Assembly (NCBI GenBank): GCA_018712555.1
Contig: DVGT01000084.1
Coordinates: 1 to 9,125, forward strand
Direction: 5' to 3'
Source: Faecimorpha stercoravium
GTDB lineage: Bacteria > Bacillota > Clostridia > Lachnospirales > Bianqueaceae
DNA: 9,125 nucleotides
Shown: positions 1 to 7,631 of the stretch, in pieces
How the letters are laid out: every line of letters begins with the position of its first letter
Position numbering within the stretch: the first letter of the stretch is position 1
Notes under the pieces: model-generated
What the model was told of the DNA's origin: nothing
What the model saw: the letters and a program-made list of their open reading frames with translations, nothing else
The model's database searches: none
Position numbers and translations under genes: made by a program

Positions 1-29
1 CTCTGCTCTACCAACTGAGCTATCTGGGC
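1..29 (-). tRNA. tRNA gene, 5' part only (cut by window edge)
   Basis: Read on the minus strand, the sequence starts with acceptor strand GCCCAGA (29-23), then TA, D-stem GCTC (20-17), D-loop AGTTGGTA with the invariant GG (16-9), D-stem GAGC (8-5), A, and the first anticodon-stem bases GAG (3-1). This is the standard 5' third of a bacterial elongator tRNA. The anticodon, variable loop, T-arm and 3' end lie outside the window, so the identity cannot be read. The acceptor and D-arm resemble clostridial tRNA-Phe from memory, but this is only a guess. It has its own promoter at 65-93 and is co-directional with the ABC genes. Confidence 0.9.
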
Positions 30-31
30 AT

Positions 32-45
32 GCCATATCCATGGC
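32..45 (-). other. small hairpin in the pre-tRNA leader
   Basis: The leader contains GCCAT-GGAT-ATGGC, a perfect 5-bp stem with a 4-nt loop, ending two bases before the tRNA 5' end where RNase P would cut. It could help present the cleavage site or be incidental. No T-run follows, so it is not a terminator. Confidence 0.4.
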
Positions 46-64
46 GCTTGGACTAGCAAACACT

Positions 65-93
65 ACTATACCACATCTCGATATAAAAGTCAA
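65..93 (-). promoter_or_regulatory. sigma-A-type promoter for the tRNA gene
   Basis: On the minus strand, -35 TTGACT (93-88) and -10 TATAGT (70-65) are separated by exactly 17 bp. Each box differs from consensus at one base. Transcription would start near position 58 and give a leader of about 29 nt before the tRNA 5' end at 29. This strength and position are typical of a stable-RNA promoter. Confidence 0.82.
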
Positions 94-166
94 AGGAAAT
101 TTGCGTGCTGGGACAATATTTTTATAATGGCAGGCCCGTTTGCGGTGAAAACCTCTCCCAAATAGG

Positions 167-2002
167 CTATCGATAGTGGCGCGCCTGAGCCTCCCACATC
201 TGTGAATACAGCCCTCCCCGTTTCAACAATGCCTGATGCGAACCCTCTTCCAGAATTTCTCCCTCATCCAGCACAACCACACGATCTACTCTGGTACATG
301 TGGACAAACGGTGCGAAATGATGAGCAATGTGTGTCCCTCTGTAGCGCGAAGCATCCTCTCATTGATTTCTTTCTCCGCAATGGGATCCAGCGCTGCCGA
401 AGGCTCGTCCATGATATAATACGGCGCGTCCTTATATAGGGCCCTGGCGATGGCAATCTTCTGCTCTTCCCCTCCTGAAAAAAGAATCCCCTCATCGGAT
501 AAATGCCGTGAAACCGGCCTATATAGCTCTTCTTCTCCTTTTACCTCGAATCCCGCGTCCTTTAGTGCACGCAGAACACGTTCCGTATCCGGATCCTTTT
601 CAAAAGCCGTCACGTTATCCTGCAATGATGCCGCAAGCAAGCGATAGTCCTGAAAGACCGTACTAAATGCGTCGAAACGCTCCTGGCTATTCAAAGTATT
701 GACATCTCTGCCATCTATATAAATATGTCCAAATTCCACTGGATACAATCCCATCAAAACTTTCACCAGAGTCGTCTTACCCGCTCCGTTTCTGCCCACA
801 ATCGCCAATTTCTCTCCCGCCCGAATCGTCAGATTGATCTTTTTTAGAATCCATTGCTGAGTACCAGGATAACGGAACGATACATCCTCGAACACGATAT
901 CCCCACATGCAAGTATGGGCGCCTGTTCCAACTCTCTGTTTCCTGTCTCCGTCTGCCTTTCCCATAATTGTAGATACCCTTTATAATACTTTCCTGCATT
1001 TTTAATCTCTCCGCATTGCCGAAGGATCTCGGTCATCGCGGTAAGAGCCTGGGAAAGCACACTGGTATACAAGTAGAAACCACTGATGCCAATAGCTCCC
1101 CATAGTGCCTTTCCAAGGGCAAATCCGTAAATGGCCATCGTCTGTATCGCTTTAAACACACATAGCAAGAAGTCTGCTCTGCCTTGAAATGCACTTTGAG
1201 ATAAATGCATCCGCCGTTCTTCCTGATTATATTTTTCCATACGTCTGCCCAGCATTTCTCCTAGGCCATTGAGACGGATATCCGCTCCATTTTCGTAGTC
1301 TGAACGAATTCCCACATAATACTGATATTCCCTCTCCACACCCGAAAAACTCTCCACGAGATGAAATGCTTTTTGCTGTAATTGATATCTCAGCGCTACA
1401 GTAACACCGCATAATATTATAATAAACACGAGAAACAACGGAGTATTCCTACAAATCCACGCTGCAGCGCCCTCTATTCCCTTCAAAGCTCCATCCGTCA
1501 TCACCAGTTGAAATACAAGCGGGACATAAAGTACCAGCGTAAATCCATGCTGCGTGATCGCCAAGATATGATTCCGAATGACCCCTGTCACCGAGCCCAC
1601 CATGTTTTGCCCATCTTTGATTTCCTGAAAAATAGCATGAATCTCTGGAGAATCAAAATCGGCATACCGCGTTTGCATATTGACTTGGTCAATGGATGCC
1701 TCGAGTTCGTCTTCTACATATCTTGCCAGGTTTTCTAACGCATTGGAGAGAAATGCGTTGACCATCGCAAAGATCGCGGGAACCCCAATACAGAGACCTC
1801 CCCATAGAATGATCTGATCGACTCGATGCGATGTGGTCATTTCTTCCAGCAGCAGCGCAGGAAAAAGAATCCACGACAATCTTTCTCCCGCCTTCAGCAA
1901 TGCCAAAAGAATGCTCTCAATACAAAAGAGGGGACTGATGTGCATGATTTTACGCAATATCGTCCCAAAAACTTTTGCAGAAGTTCTCTCTCCCTTCTCC
2001 AT
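167..2002 (-). CDS. ABC exporter half-transporter, permease fused to ATPase (second subunit)
   Basis: A half-transporter of about 611 aa with an N-terminal membrane domain and a C-terminal nucleotide-binding domain. Residue numbers below count from the upstream ATG at 2008. Hydrophobic spans lie around residues 26-53, 65-87, 152-170, 190-206 and 280-330, fitting a six-helix type IV exporter fold. The ATPase has Walker A GRNGAGKT (405-412), Q-loop Gln453, signature FSGGE (510-514, a departure from LSGGQ), Walker B YYIMDE with the catalytic Glu535, D-loop SAALD and H-loop His566. It should use ATP to move a substrate out across the cytoplasmic membrane, most likely paired with the gene just upstream. 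The substrate is unknown; peptide, lipid or drug are all possible. Start: GAGGAGG (2016-2010) lies 7 nt before the ATG at 2002 but only 1 nt before the ATG at 2008, so I prefer 2002. The 2008 ATG overlaps the upstream stop as ATGA, so coupling is possible with either start. No clear intrinsic terminator follows in 94-166. Confidence 0.94.
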   Translation of the reverse strand: MEKGERTSAKVFGTILRKIMHISPLFCIESILLALLKAGERLSWILFPALLLEEMTTSHRVDQIILWGGLCIGVPAIFAMVNAFLSNALENLARYVEDELEASIDQVNMQTRYADFDSPEIHAIFQEIKDGQNMVGSVTGVIRNHILAITQHGFTLVLYVPLVFQLVMTDGALKGIEGAAAWICRNTPLFLVFIIILCGVTVALRYQLQQKAFHLVESFSGVEREYQYYVGIRSDYENGADIRLNGLGEMLGRRMEKYNQEERRMHLSQSAFQGRADFLLCVFKAIQTMAIYGFALGKALWGAIGISGFYLYTSVLSQALTAMTEILRQCGEIKNAGKYYKGYLQLWERQTETGNRELEQAPILACGDIVFEDVSFRYPGTQQWILKKINLTIRAGEKLAIVGRNGAGKTTLVKVLMGLYPVEFGHIYIDGRDVNTLNSQERFDAFSTVFQDYRLLAASLQDNVTAFEKDPDTERVLRALKDAGFEVKGEEELYRPVSRHLSDEGILFSGGEEQKIAIARALYKDAPYYIMDEPSAALDPIAEKEINERMLRATEGHTLLIISHRLSTCTRVDRVVVLDEGEILEEGSHQALLKRGGLYSQMWEAQARHYR

Positions 2003-2004
2003 TT

Positions 2005-3783
2005 TCATGCCTCCTCGGTATCCTGATAGGGTCTGCTTTGTGCTTCATACATACGCGCATAGAGTGCGCATTTTTGCATCAATTCTTCGTGAGTCCCCGT
2101 TGCAATCATCTGCCCCGCATCCATCACCCATATACGACTGCAAAAGTGAATACTGCTGAGTCGATGTGAAACATAAATACACGTCTTGTCTGCAAACAAT
2201 TGAGAGAAGGCCTCATACAATTGCTGCTCCGCCAATGGATCCAACGAAGCACTAGGCTCATCCAGTACCATGATCGGCGCGTCCTTATACAATGCACGCG
2301 CGAGAGCCAATTTTTGCAGCTGTCCCCCGGAAAGATGAATCCCCGCTGGGTCGAAGTCCTTACGCAGCATGGTTCGTCCGCCCTTTGGCATGGTCTTGAT
2401 GTCTTCATTGAGCTGCGCTCCCAATATAGCGCGTTGCAGCATCGGCCCATCCATCTCTTCATATTCCTGGAAGCAAATATTCTCATCCACTGTCATCGCA
2501 TATTGATAGATCTTCTGCATGACCGTAGAAAACAAACCAAACCGATTTCCGGAAATCACGTCCCCGTTCTTCATGAAAACGTCAATCTTCCCCTGCTGTG
2601 GACGATAAAGCCCCAGTACCAATTTGACTAGCGTCGTTTTTCCACTCCCATTGGGGCCTACGAGCGCAATATGTTCTCCCTTCTGAATAGAAAGATTTTC
2701 TATTCCCAGTGCAAAACCATTCGGATACGTAAAAGATACATTTTTCATCGCGAGATGAGAGAAGTCCATTTTCACATCCGGTATGTTTTCCGATGGCTCT
2801 TCTGGAAGCTTCATCACCTCTTGAAAATCTTTCGCTTGTCCCAGGAACTGGCGAATATTCAGAAAGTTCTCGATCATCCCGCCAAAGGCCAGGGTAAACC
2901 CACTGGCGCTTCCCGTGTATAACAGAAACTGATCTGCTGCCATGTGCCCTTCTATAATTTCTTTAATAAGATACCCGTATAGAAATACATCTCGCAGTAA
3001 TGCTAAGATAATTCCGCATATCTCCGCCCTTGTATAGTTCCGCTGAATTTTCCTTCTTAAGGAGCGACGATCCGCCGCAGTCCGCCGGAACCATTGCATC
3101 AGATATCCTGCCATCCCATACAGACGGATATCTTTTCCTGCTACCACATCGTGCATGATCGACGATAGATAATCGAGCTCACGACTCAATTTAGATTGTG
3201 CCGGCCGCTGTTCGTTTTCCTGCCTGCGCGCTTTCGATAACAAGTGTACATTCAACATCAGCAGAAGAATCAGAATCCCGGGCAAATATGGACTCAGTCC
3301 CAATAAAATAATCACCAAGCCAGAAAGCGTAAGCAATCCAGTCAATAATTGATTCAAGCCAGTGAACACGCCCGCCATCCCACTGGTTTCACTCCAAAAC
3401 AAAAAATTCGCACGAAAACACAGTTCCTGAACAGAAGGCTGTTCCAACTGCATATATTGAATCCGCTGCATTTTTTCTGTCAAGAGTTTCCCAAAACAGC
3501 CATTGCGTGCCGCATTGATGCGGCCTTTGAATGCTTGTGTGCTGACGGCACACCCCCCACCTACACCTATGCTTACAATCCCCAAAATGCCGAAAAGGAG
3601 TCCCCAATATTGAGCGTCTTCCTTCGTCAGCAAACCAGAAACGATATGCTGGGGCATCAGAATGCCCACATAAGGAAGACACGCGCCCAACACACAGCTC
3701 ACTGCGAAATAGAAGAAAATGCTGCGATCATAGCTCCATAACGTATCCGCCAGATACCGCATTGTCCGAACGGATTTTCTCAT
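2005..3783 (-). CDS. ABC exporter half-transporter, permease fused to ATPase (first subunit)
   Basis: A 592-aa half-transporter, the first gene after the promoter at 3832-3861. Hydrophobic spans lie near residues 22-45, 60-80, 145-182, 255-275 and 285-305, followed by a nucleotide-binding domain with all standard elements: Walker A GPNGSGKT (376-383), Q-loop Gln423, signature LSGGQ (484-488), Walker B IMVLDE (504-509, catalytic Glu509), D-loop SASLD and H-loop His540. It overlaps the next gene by 4 nt (ATGA) and is similar in length and layout but clearly divergent in sequence. This pattern is typical of heterodimeric exporters. The start ATG at 3783 has AAGGA (3794-3790) 6 nt upstream. Both subunits keep the catalytic Glu and His, so no site is obviously dead. 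The asymmetry is limited to the signature motif (LSGGQ here, FSGGE in the partner). The substrate cannot be told from sequence; adjacency to a surface lipoprotein array is the only hint. Confidence 0.95.
   Translation of the reverse strand: MRKSVRTMRYLADTLWSYDRSIFFYFAVSCVLGACLPYVGILMPQHIVSGLLTKEDAQYWGLLFGILGIVSIGVGGGCAVSTQAFKGRINAARNGCFGKLLTEKMQRIQYMQLEQPSVQELCFRANFLFWSETSGMAGVFTGLNQLLTGLLTLSGLVIILLGLSPYLPGILILLLMLNVHLLSKARRQENEQRPAQSKLSRELDYLSSIMHDVVAGKDIRLYGMAGYLMQWFRRTAADRRSLRRKIQRNYTRAEICGIILALLRDVFLYGYLIKEIIEGHMAADQFLLYTGSASGFTLAFGGMIENFLNIRQFLGQAKDFQEVMKLPEEPSENIPDVKMDFSHLAMKNVSFTYPNGFALGIENLSIQKGEHIALVGPNGSGKTTLVKLVLGLYRPQQGKIDVFMKNGDVISGNRFGLFSTVMQKIYQYAMTVDENICFQEYEEMDGPMLQRAILGAQLNEDIKTMPKGGRTMLRKDFDPAGIHLSGGQLQKLALARALYKDAPIMVLDEPSASLDPLAEQQLYEAFSQLFADKTCIYVSHRLSSIHFCSRIWVMDAGQMIATGTHEELMQKCALYARMYEAQSRPYQDTEEA
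2010..2016 (-). promoter_or_regulatory. ribosome binding site that decides the start of the second ABC gene
   Basis: GAGGAGG inside the last codons of the upstream ABC gene. The spacing is 7 nt to the ATG at 2002 and 1 nt to the ATG at 2008. This favours 2002 and implies translational coupling between the two subunits. Confidence 0.75.
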
Positions 3784-3831
3784 GTTGATTCCTTGCCCCC
3801 ATTGATTTTGTCTATAAATGTCTACTTATAT

Positions 3832-3861
3832 ACCATAGCACACACCCCTTGCCTTTGTCAA
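3832..3861 (-). promoter_or_regulatory. sigma-A-type promoter for the ABC pair
   Basis: On the minus strand, a consensus -35 TTGACA (3861-3856) and -10 TATGGT (3837-3832) are 18 bp apart. The expected start is near 3825, giving a 5' leader of about 42 nt to the ATG at 3783. It lies just after the end of the lipoprotein gene at 3907, so the ABC genes can be transcribed independently of the array. The -10 box is weaker than the -35, which fits a regulated promoter. Confidence 0.65.
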
Positions 3862-3875
3862 TCTGAATGTGTGCT
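3837..3875. repeat. 8-bp inverted repeat flanking the -35 box, candidate operator
   Basis: Plus-strand arm AGCACACA (3837-3844) and its exact reverse complement TGTGTGCT (3868-3875) are separated by 23 bp, with arm centres 31 bp apart, close to three helical turns. One arm lies in the promoter spacer and touches the -10 box; the other lies just upstream of the -35. That geometry suits a dimeric or looping regulator controlling the ABC promoter. No T-run follows either arm, so a terminator role is unlikely. No regulator gene is in the window. Confidence 0.5.
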
Positions 3876-3906
3876 GTGTGATATCCTTGATTGCTTTGTT
3901 GTCCGG

Positions 3907-5103
3907 CTATTCTCCATGCTGAATTAAGATTTCCACGGTATCCATATTGTCATAAGGAATTCGATATAACGCCTTACAGGGTGACCCTATGTCTGTCAAA
4001 ATCAAAAGCCCCATAGAATCTTCCCCAATCATACTTGCCAGCCCTTCATACTCCCCAGTACCGGAGAGATCCCAGTTTTGATCATAGATCCTGTACTTTG
4101 TTTTTACATCGACCCGATTCTCTTCCTGTACTATTACATCGATTTGCGACGTAATCACCCAGTTTTCTATCATGCTTTGATCCGTATAGCCTGGCTCTGT
4201 CTCATATCTTTCCATCTCTGTCATACTTTGATCCGCAAAATGATACTGAGACTTCCATAGAGTACAGGCCAATTCTGGATCCGTAAACATCGTATATTGA
4301 TCTGTGCTAAGATTCAAAATCTCCAGCCCTTCGTTATTTATACTTACGCTTCTGGTATGCGCTTGATCCTGGCTGGACCACACGTTTTTCAATTCCTTAT
4401 GTACGATATCATATTCATATAGATCTCTTTTATATCCTTCTGAGAGTTCCATTCCCAGACGCGCATCTATCAAGACATACAGTTTATCGCGATAAAACCG
4501 GCATATATATTTCGGAATACATTGGCACTCCTGCTCCAATACCGTTTCAGGTTCCGCCTCTGCATTCTCGATGGAATACCGTAAAATACGAACAGTATCT
4601 GTCACATTAGCCCCTTTAACATTGTGTTCAATTCCGCACATATAGATAGAACCACGATGAAGATAGCAGCGAGGATCAAGTTCTCCCATATCATCCATGA
4701 CTCTATATTCCTCTCTATTTTCACCATCCAAATCCATTCTATACAACAGTTCTCCCAGCCAATATATTTTTTGATCATAGATCTGGAAACTGCCCACGAT
4801 AATATCCCCTAAGTAGGCATTACAATCTCTATCCTCATGCGTGCATTCCACTTTTCCGCATAATTTCCCGCTGCGCTGTGTTTTTGTATCAAAATAATAC
4901 ATCCAGTTATCAAAACATGCATAATATGTCGTATCATGCTTCGCAAAAAGACCTTCTGCGTTTTCATACCCTATAGGAACATCATAGGCCTCCAGATATT
5001 TGTCGCTGCTAAGCATTGATTCTGCCGTTTCTGATATGGAAGGCTGACATGCTATTGCCAACGAAAATAAAAACAGGACAAATGCCATACCCACTCTTGC
5101 CAT
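3907..5103 (-). CDS. Cys/His-motif beta-propeller-like lipoprotein (last array member)
   Basis: A 398-aa predicted surface lipoprotein of unknown function. Residues 1-18 form a hydrophobic signal peptide ending in LAIA-C19, a slightly off-consensus lipobox (Ala at -3). The family motif C82-x4-C87-x-H89-x4-C94-N-A-Y follows, then beta-rich repeats with turns such as YRMDLDG near residue 122, which suggest a DUF5050/TolB-like propeller. No catalytic motif is recognisable. The start ATG at 5103 is set by AGGAG (5116-5112) 8 nt upstream. It follows the amber-interrupted paralogue after 61 nt and precedes the ABC promoter. By its C-terminal part it groups with that paralogue and with the partial gene at the right edge rather than with the two middle members. 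A short in-frame direct repeat (4171-4184 and 4222-4235) gives two DQSM segments. Being a member of the family is clear; its role, perhaps sensing or binding at the cell surface, is not. Confidence 0.86.
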   Translation of the reverse strand: MARVGMAFVLFLFSLAIACQPSISETAESMLSSDKYLEAYDVPIGYENAEGLFAKHDTTYYACFDNWMYYFDTKTQRSGKLCGKVECTHEDRDCNAYLGDIIVGSFQIYDQKIYWLGELLYRMDLDGENREEYRVMDDMGELDPRCYLHRGSIYMCGIEHNVKGANVTDTVRILRYSIENAEAEPETVLEQECQCIPKYICRFYRDKLYVLIDARLGMELSEGYKRDLYEYDIVHKELKNVWSSQDQAHTRSVSINNEGLEILNLSTDQYTMFTDPELACTLWKSQYHFADQSMTEMERYETEPGYTDQSMIENWVITSQIDVIVQEENRVDVKTKYRIYDQNWDLSGTGEYEGLASMIGEDSMGLLILTDIGSPCKALYRIPYDNMDTVEILIQHGE

Positions 5104-5164
5104 ATGATAATCTCCTCTCGAAGAAAGATATCCGCTAATATTCTATTTCTCCACTATTCCCGCT

Positions 5165-6316
5165 CTATTTCGTATAAGACAGCAATACCTCTTCTCCCTT
5201 TTCGGATACGCGAATGACAAGATACTGTGCGCCACCCTCATTAAGATAGCGATCCGTCGTCAGAATAACGCCGTTCTCATCTTTCCCGATGCGCGTGATC
5301 AGTCCTTCTGTTTCTCCTTGATACACTGACTCATGATCCCAGGTTTCTACTTCATACCCCATGGCTTCGCCTTCATGAAATATCCGCCATACATAAAAAC
5401 CATCGACGAGAAAGATCGATCGGAATGTATCGGCAATCTCTCCCTCGTCCTGCAGTTCCCATGTTCCTTTCTCCGGAGAATACACCGTATGCTGATACCG
5501 CCTGTCTTCTACCAGTTTTGTACTCAACAAGTGCAATTCTCCCTCACGGATTAATAACGTTGTTGTGAAGTAAGAAGATGTCTCATTCTACAATTCCTTT
5601 GTCTGACCACTGCTCAAATCACAAGACAGAAGTGTCCGTACATACTCTCCCGTTTCCAGACTGCTATCTAAAAGAATATATGCCTGATTCCTATCCCATT
5701 GGCAAATATAGTTCGTAAGCCGGGGATCTTCTCTCTGGTATAAGATTTCCGGCTCTTCTTCCGGCTGCGCCAAATCGTATCGGCTTAGTGTAAAGATCTG
5801 TTGATTTTGTCCGTTTTGTATCTCTATCTCGATCTCGCTGTAATATACATATCCTCGCTGCAAGACCACTTGCGCGTTCATCTTCGTTCCGCTACTATCT
5901 ATCGGCTTTTGCATCACCATTTCCCGATGATTTCCCGACAGATCTATCCGCCAGATATTCAGGCTGGATGTGATATCGGCCCAGTATATCATGCTGTCAT
6001 ACACCTGTATCCCAGAAGCCGCACCCACATAGGCATTACAGGATTCATTGTCATGGGAGCACTCCGGTTTTGCGCAAAGTTTACCAGACGCTTTGCTTTC
6101 GTCATCATAATAAAAGAGCCAACTGTCCTGCTTCATATAATATACATTGTCGTATCGGCCCACACTGCCCCCCATCTGGCTATACGCTGACTGTACATCA
6201 TAATCGGGCAGGTAATTCGCATCGTTCCCTCCCTCATTGAGGGGTGTACTATTTTTACAGGAGCATACAATCAAAAGTAAAGAAAACAGGAATATAGAAA
6301 ACTTTTTTATTTTCAT
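5165..6316 (-). pseudogene. Lipoprotein paralogue interrupted by one in-frame amber codon
   Basis: Reading one frame from ATG 6316 to the TAG at 5165-5167 gives 383 codons broken only by a TAG at 5588-5590, after 242 residues. Both halves match the intact paralogues. The front half has the signal peptide with lipobox VCS-C20, the motif C81-x4-C86-x-H88-x4-C93-N-A-Y and the WRIDLSG turn. The back half has the C-terminal strands, e.g. QGETEGLITRIGKDENG against GEYEGLASMIGEDSMG in the neighbour at 3907-5103. At the break, KEL-stop-NE lines up with KELKNV in that neighbour, so a single AAG-to-TAG change is the simplest origin. Start: AGGA (6328-6325) lies 8 nt before ATG 6316; the earlier ATG at 6337 has poor spacing (GGAG 2 nt upstream). 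The product would be a 242-aa truncated lipoprotein unless the amber codon is read through. A GAGGGAG stretch before TTG codons near 5536-5530 might allow weak internal initiation, but that product would lack a signal peptide. Confidence 0.8.
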
Positions 6317-6326
6317 TTTCTTTTTC

Positions 6327-7631
6327 CTATAATTCATATCTCCAGAGTACCCGAATCTCTTCCGCCGTATCCAGCGGTACCCTGATCATGACTCGATCTT
6401 CCATATAGGTTACATTGTAAATGACGTACTGATCATTTCCTCCGCAGAATATCGGAAAATAAGAGGCCTCTTCCGCTCGTCCTTCCCACATCATCTCCCT
6501 CTCGCACACGATTTCCCCGTCTAGCATTCTTACTTGAATGGACCGAGGATTCCCACTCTCGTGGTACAGCGCGATGACATGGGTCTTTGTTAGCCGTGTC
6601 CAGGCATCTGACTCTTCTTCCCATTGAAAAACCGTCTCTAACGATTCTGTCTGGAAATCGTATCGATATACGCCTGGAATACCCTCCGACTTCCCTGCAA
6701 AGTACACCGTTCCGTCCTCTCCGATTTGCATATCCGCTATGCTGAAATCGCTCTTTTCCAGATCCAACAGGTTTTCCATCTGTCTGGTTTTGGAATCCCA
6801 TCTGTACAGTTCCAGTTGATATGCGCCTTCATCGACCAACGGTGTTTTATCGACCAGAACATATATGTGATTTCCGGTAACCCGCATGGTATAATATAGC
6901 ATAACATCCGTATAGGTCTCGTCCATCACAACCACAGGCTCCGTCTCCACGCCGATGGGTTCCGCGGTAATCCGGATTCCTTCTTGGGATACTCCATCCT
7001 CCACCGTCGTATATATACCTGCCGTGTAGATATATCCGCGGTGGATCTGGACTAATGAATCTCTATTGACCTCTTTCTCCGCCAATTTTTGCATTTTTTC
7101 TCGTTGCGTGCCATCCAGGTTCATACGCCACAGATATCGGTCTGTGCCGGAAAAATTACTTCGATCTGCTCCTGTCCAGTACAGATAGCCTTCATACACC
7201 GTAAGGCCAGAATCAGAAGGGCCCACATACGCATTACAGCTGGCGTCCTCATGTGCACATTCCGGTTTTCCACACAGTTTCCCGCTGACGCCACTCTGCT
7301 TATCCCAGTACATATAGAATTCCGACAGAAGATCCCTGCCATAATACGCGTCTTCCGTTTCGCACATATCCATCCCGGTATAGGCGTACTGCGTCTCTAC
7401 ATCATACTGTTCCAATGGTTCCTCGGTATCGAAGCGCTCATCCGCCAGATAATTTTCATTGCTAGTCGCAGGCTGTGATTCCTCTATGGCGGAATCTGGC
7501 ATAGAAACCTCTTCCACATGGCTCACCGCCATCTCTTCCTGGGAGGATTCCATCGCCGTCCCTTCGCATCCTGCCAACAGTAGTACTCCGCATAACATCC
7601 AAGATATCACACGTATTCTCCGACTCACCAT
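6327..7631 (-). CDS. Cys/His-motif beta-propeller-like lipoprotein with long acidic tether
   Basis: A 434-aa predicted lipoprotein, the longest of the array. The signal peptide ends in a textbook lipobox LLLAG-C22. Residues 23-60 are a Glu/Ser-rich, low-hydrophobicity stretch that looks like a flexible tether between membrane anchor and domain. The family motif is C120-x4-C125-x-H127-x4-C132-N-A-Y. Strand-turn repeats follow, including LTVYEGYLYW, LWRMNLDG, HRGYIYTAG, LYRWDSKTRQM and GVYRYD, and suggest a roughly six-bladed propeller. The function is unknown and no enzyme motif is visible. The ATG at 7631 overlaps the upstream stop by 7 nt (ATGGTGA). A GGGGAG site lies 5 nt before the ATG and 8 nt before an alternative GTG at 7628; either start yields the same mature lipoprotein. 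It is closest to the gene just upstream, sharing the repeat motifs and a late FxGG segment before the last strands, so these two look like a recent duplicate pair. Confidence 0.87.
   Translation of the reverse strand: MVSRRIRVISWMLCGVLLLAGCEGTAMESSQEEMAVSHVEEVSMPDSAIEESQPATSNENYLADERFDTEEPLEQYDVETQYAYTGMDMCETEDAYYGRDLLSEFYMYWDKQSGVSGKLCGKPECAHEDASCNAYVGPSDSGLTVYEGYLYWTGADRSNFSGTDRYLWRMNLDGTQREKMQKLAEKEVNRDSLVQIHRGYIYTAGIYTTVEDGVSQEGIRITAEPIGVETEPVVVMDETYTDVMLYYTMRVTGNHIYVLVDKTPLVDEGAYQLELYRWDSKTRQMENLLDLEKSDFSIADMQIGEDGTVYFAGKSEGIPGVYRYDFQTESLETVFQWEEESDAWTRLTKTHVIALYHESGNPRSIQVRMLDGEIVCEREMMWEGRAEEASYFPIFCGGNDQYVIYNVTYMEDRVMIRVPLDTAEEIRVLWRYEL

Noticed and set aside
1..166. tRNA as an integration site for a mobile island
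   Set aside because: Integration normally uses the 3' end of a tRNA, but here its 5' end faces the genes. No integrase, duplicated tRNA end or insertion sequence is visible.
94..166. Terminator after the ABC pair
   Set aside because: I found no stable stem followed by a T-run; GC-rich bits around 131-145 do not pair into a convincing hairpin.
1833..2159. Plus-strand open frames, e.g. a 108-aa one here and a 130-aa one at 3349-3741
   Set aside because: They run antisense inside the conserved ABC coding regions, have no recognisable domain, and lack supporting promoter or ribosome-site context.
3837..3875. Inverted repeat as a rho-independent terminator for the lipoprotein operon
   Set aside because: The loop would be 23 nt, the stem is only 8 bp, and no T-run follows on either strand; it overlaps promoter boxes instead.
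5104..5164. Internal promoter before the 3907-5103 gene
   Set aside because: Only AT-rich -10-like strings such as TAGAAT occur, with no -35-like box at proper spacing.
5165..5536. A separate 123-aa gene starting with TTG at 5536
   Set aside because: It is in the same frame as the upstream lipoprotein half, the frame is open back to the TAG at 5588, and the protein has no signal peptide but matches the C-terminal half of the family. It is the tail of the interrupted gene.
7200..7300. The Cys/His motif as a nucleic-acid-binding zinc finger
   Set aside because: It is in a lipobox-bearing exported protein, so contact with cytoplasmic DNA or RNA is unlikely.
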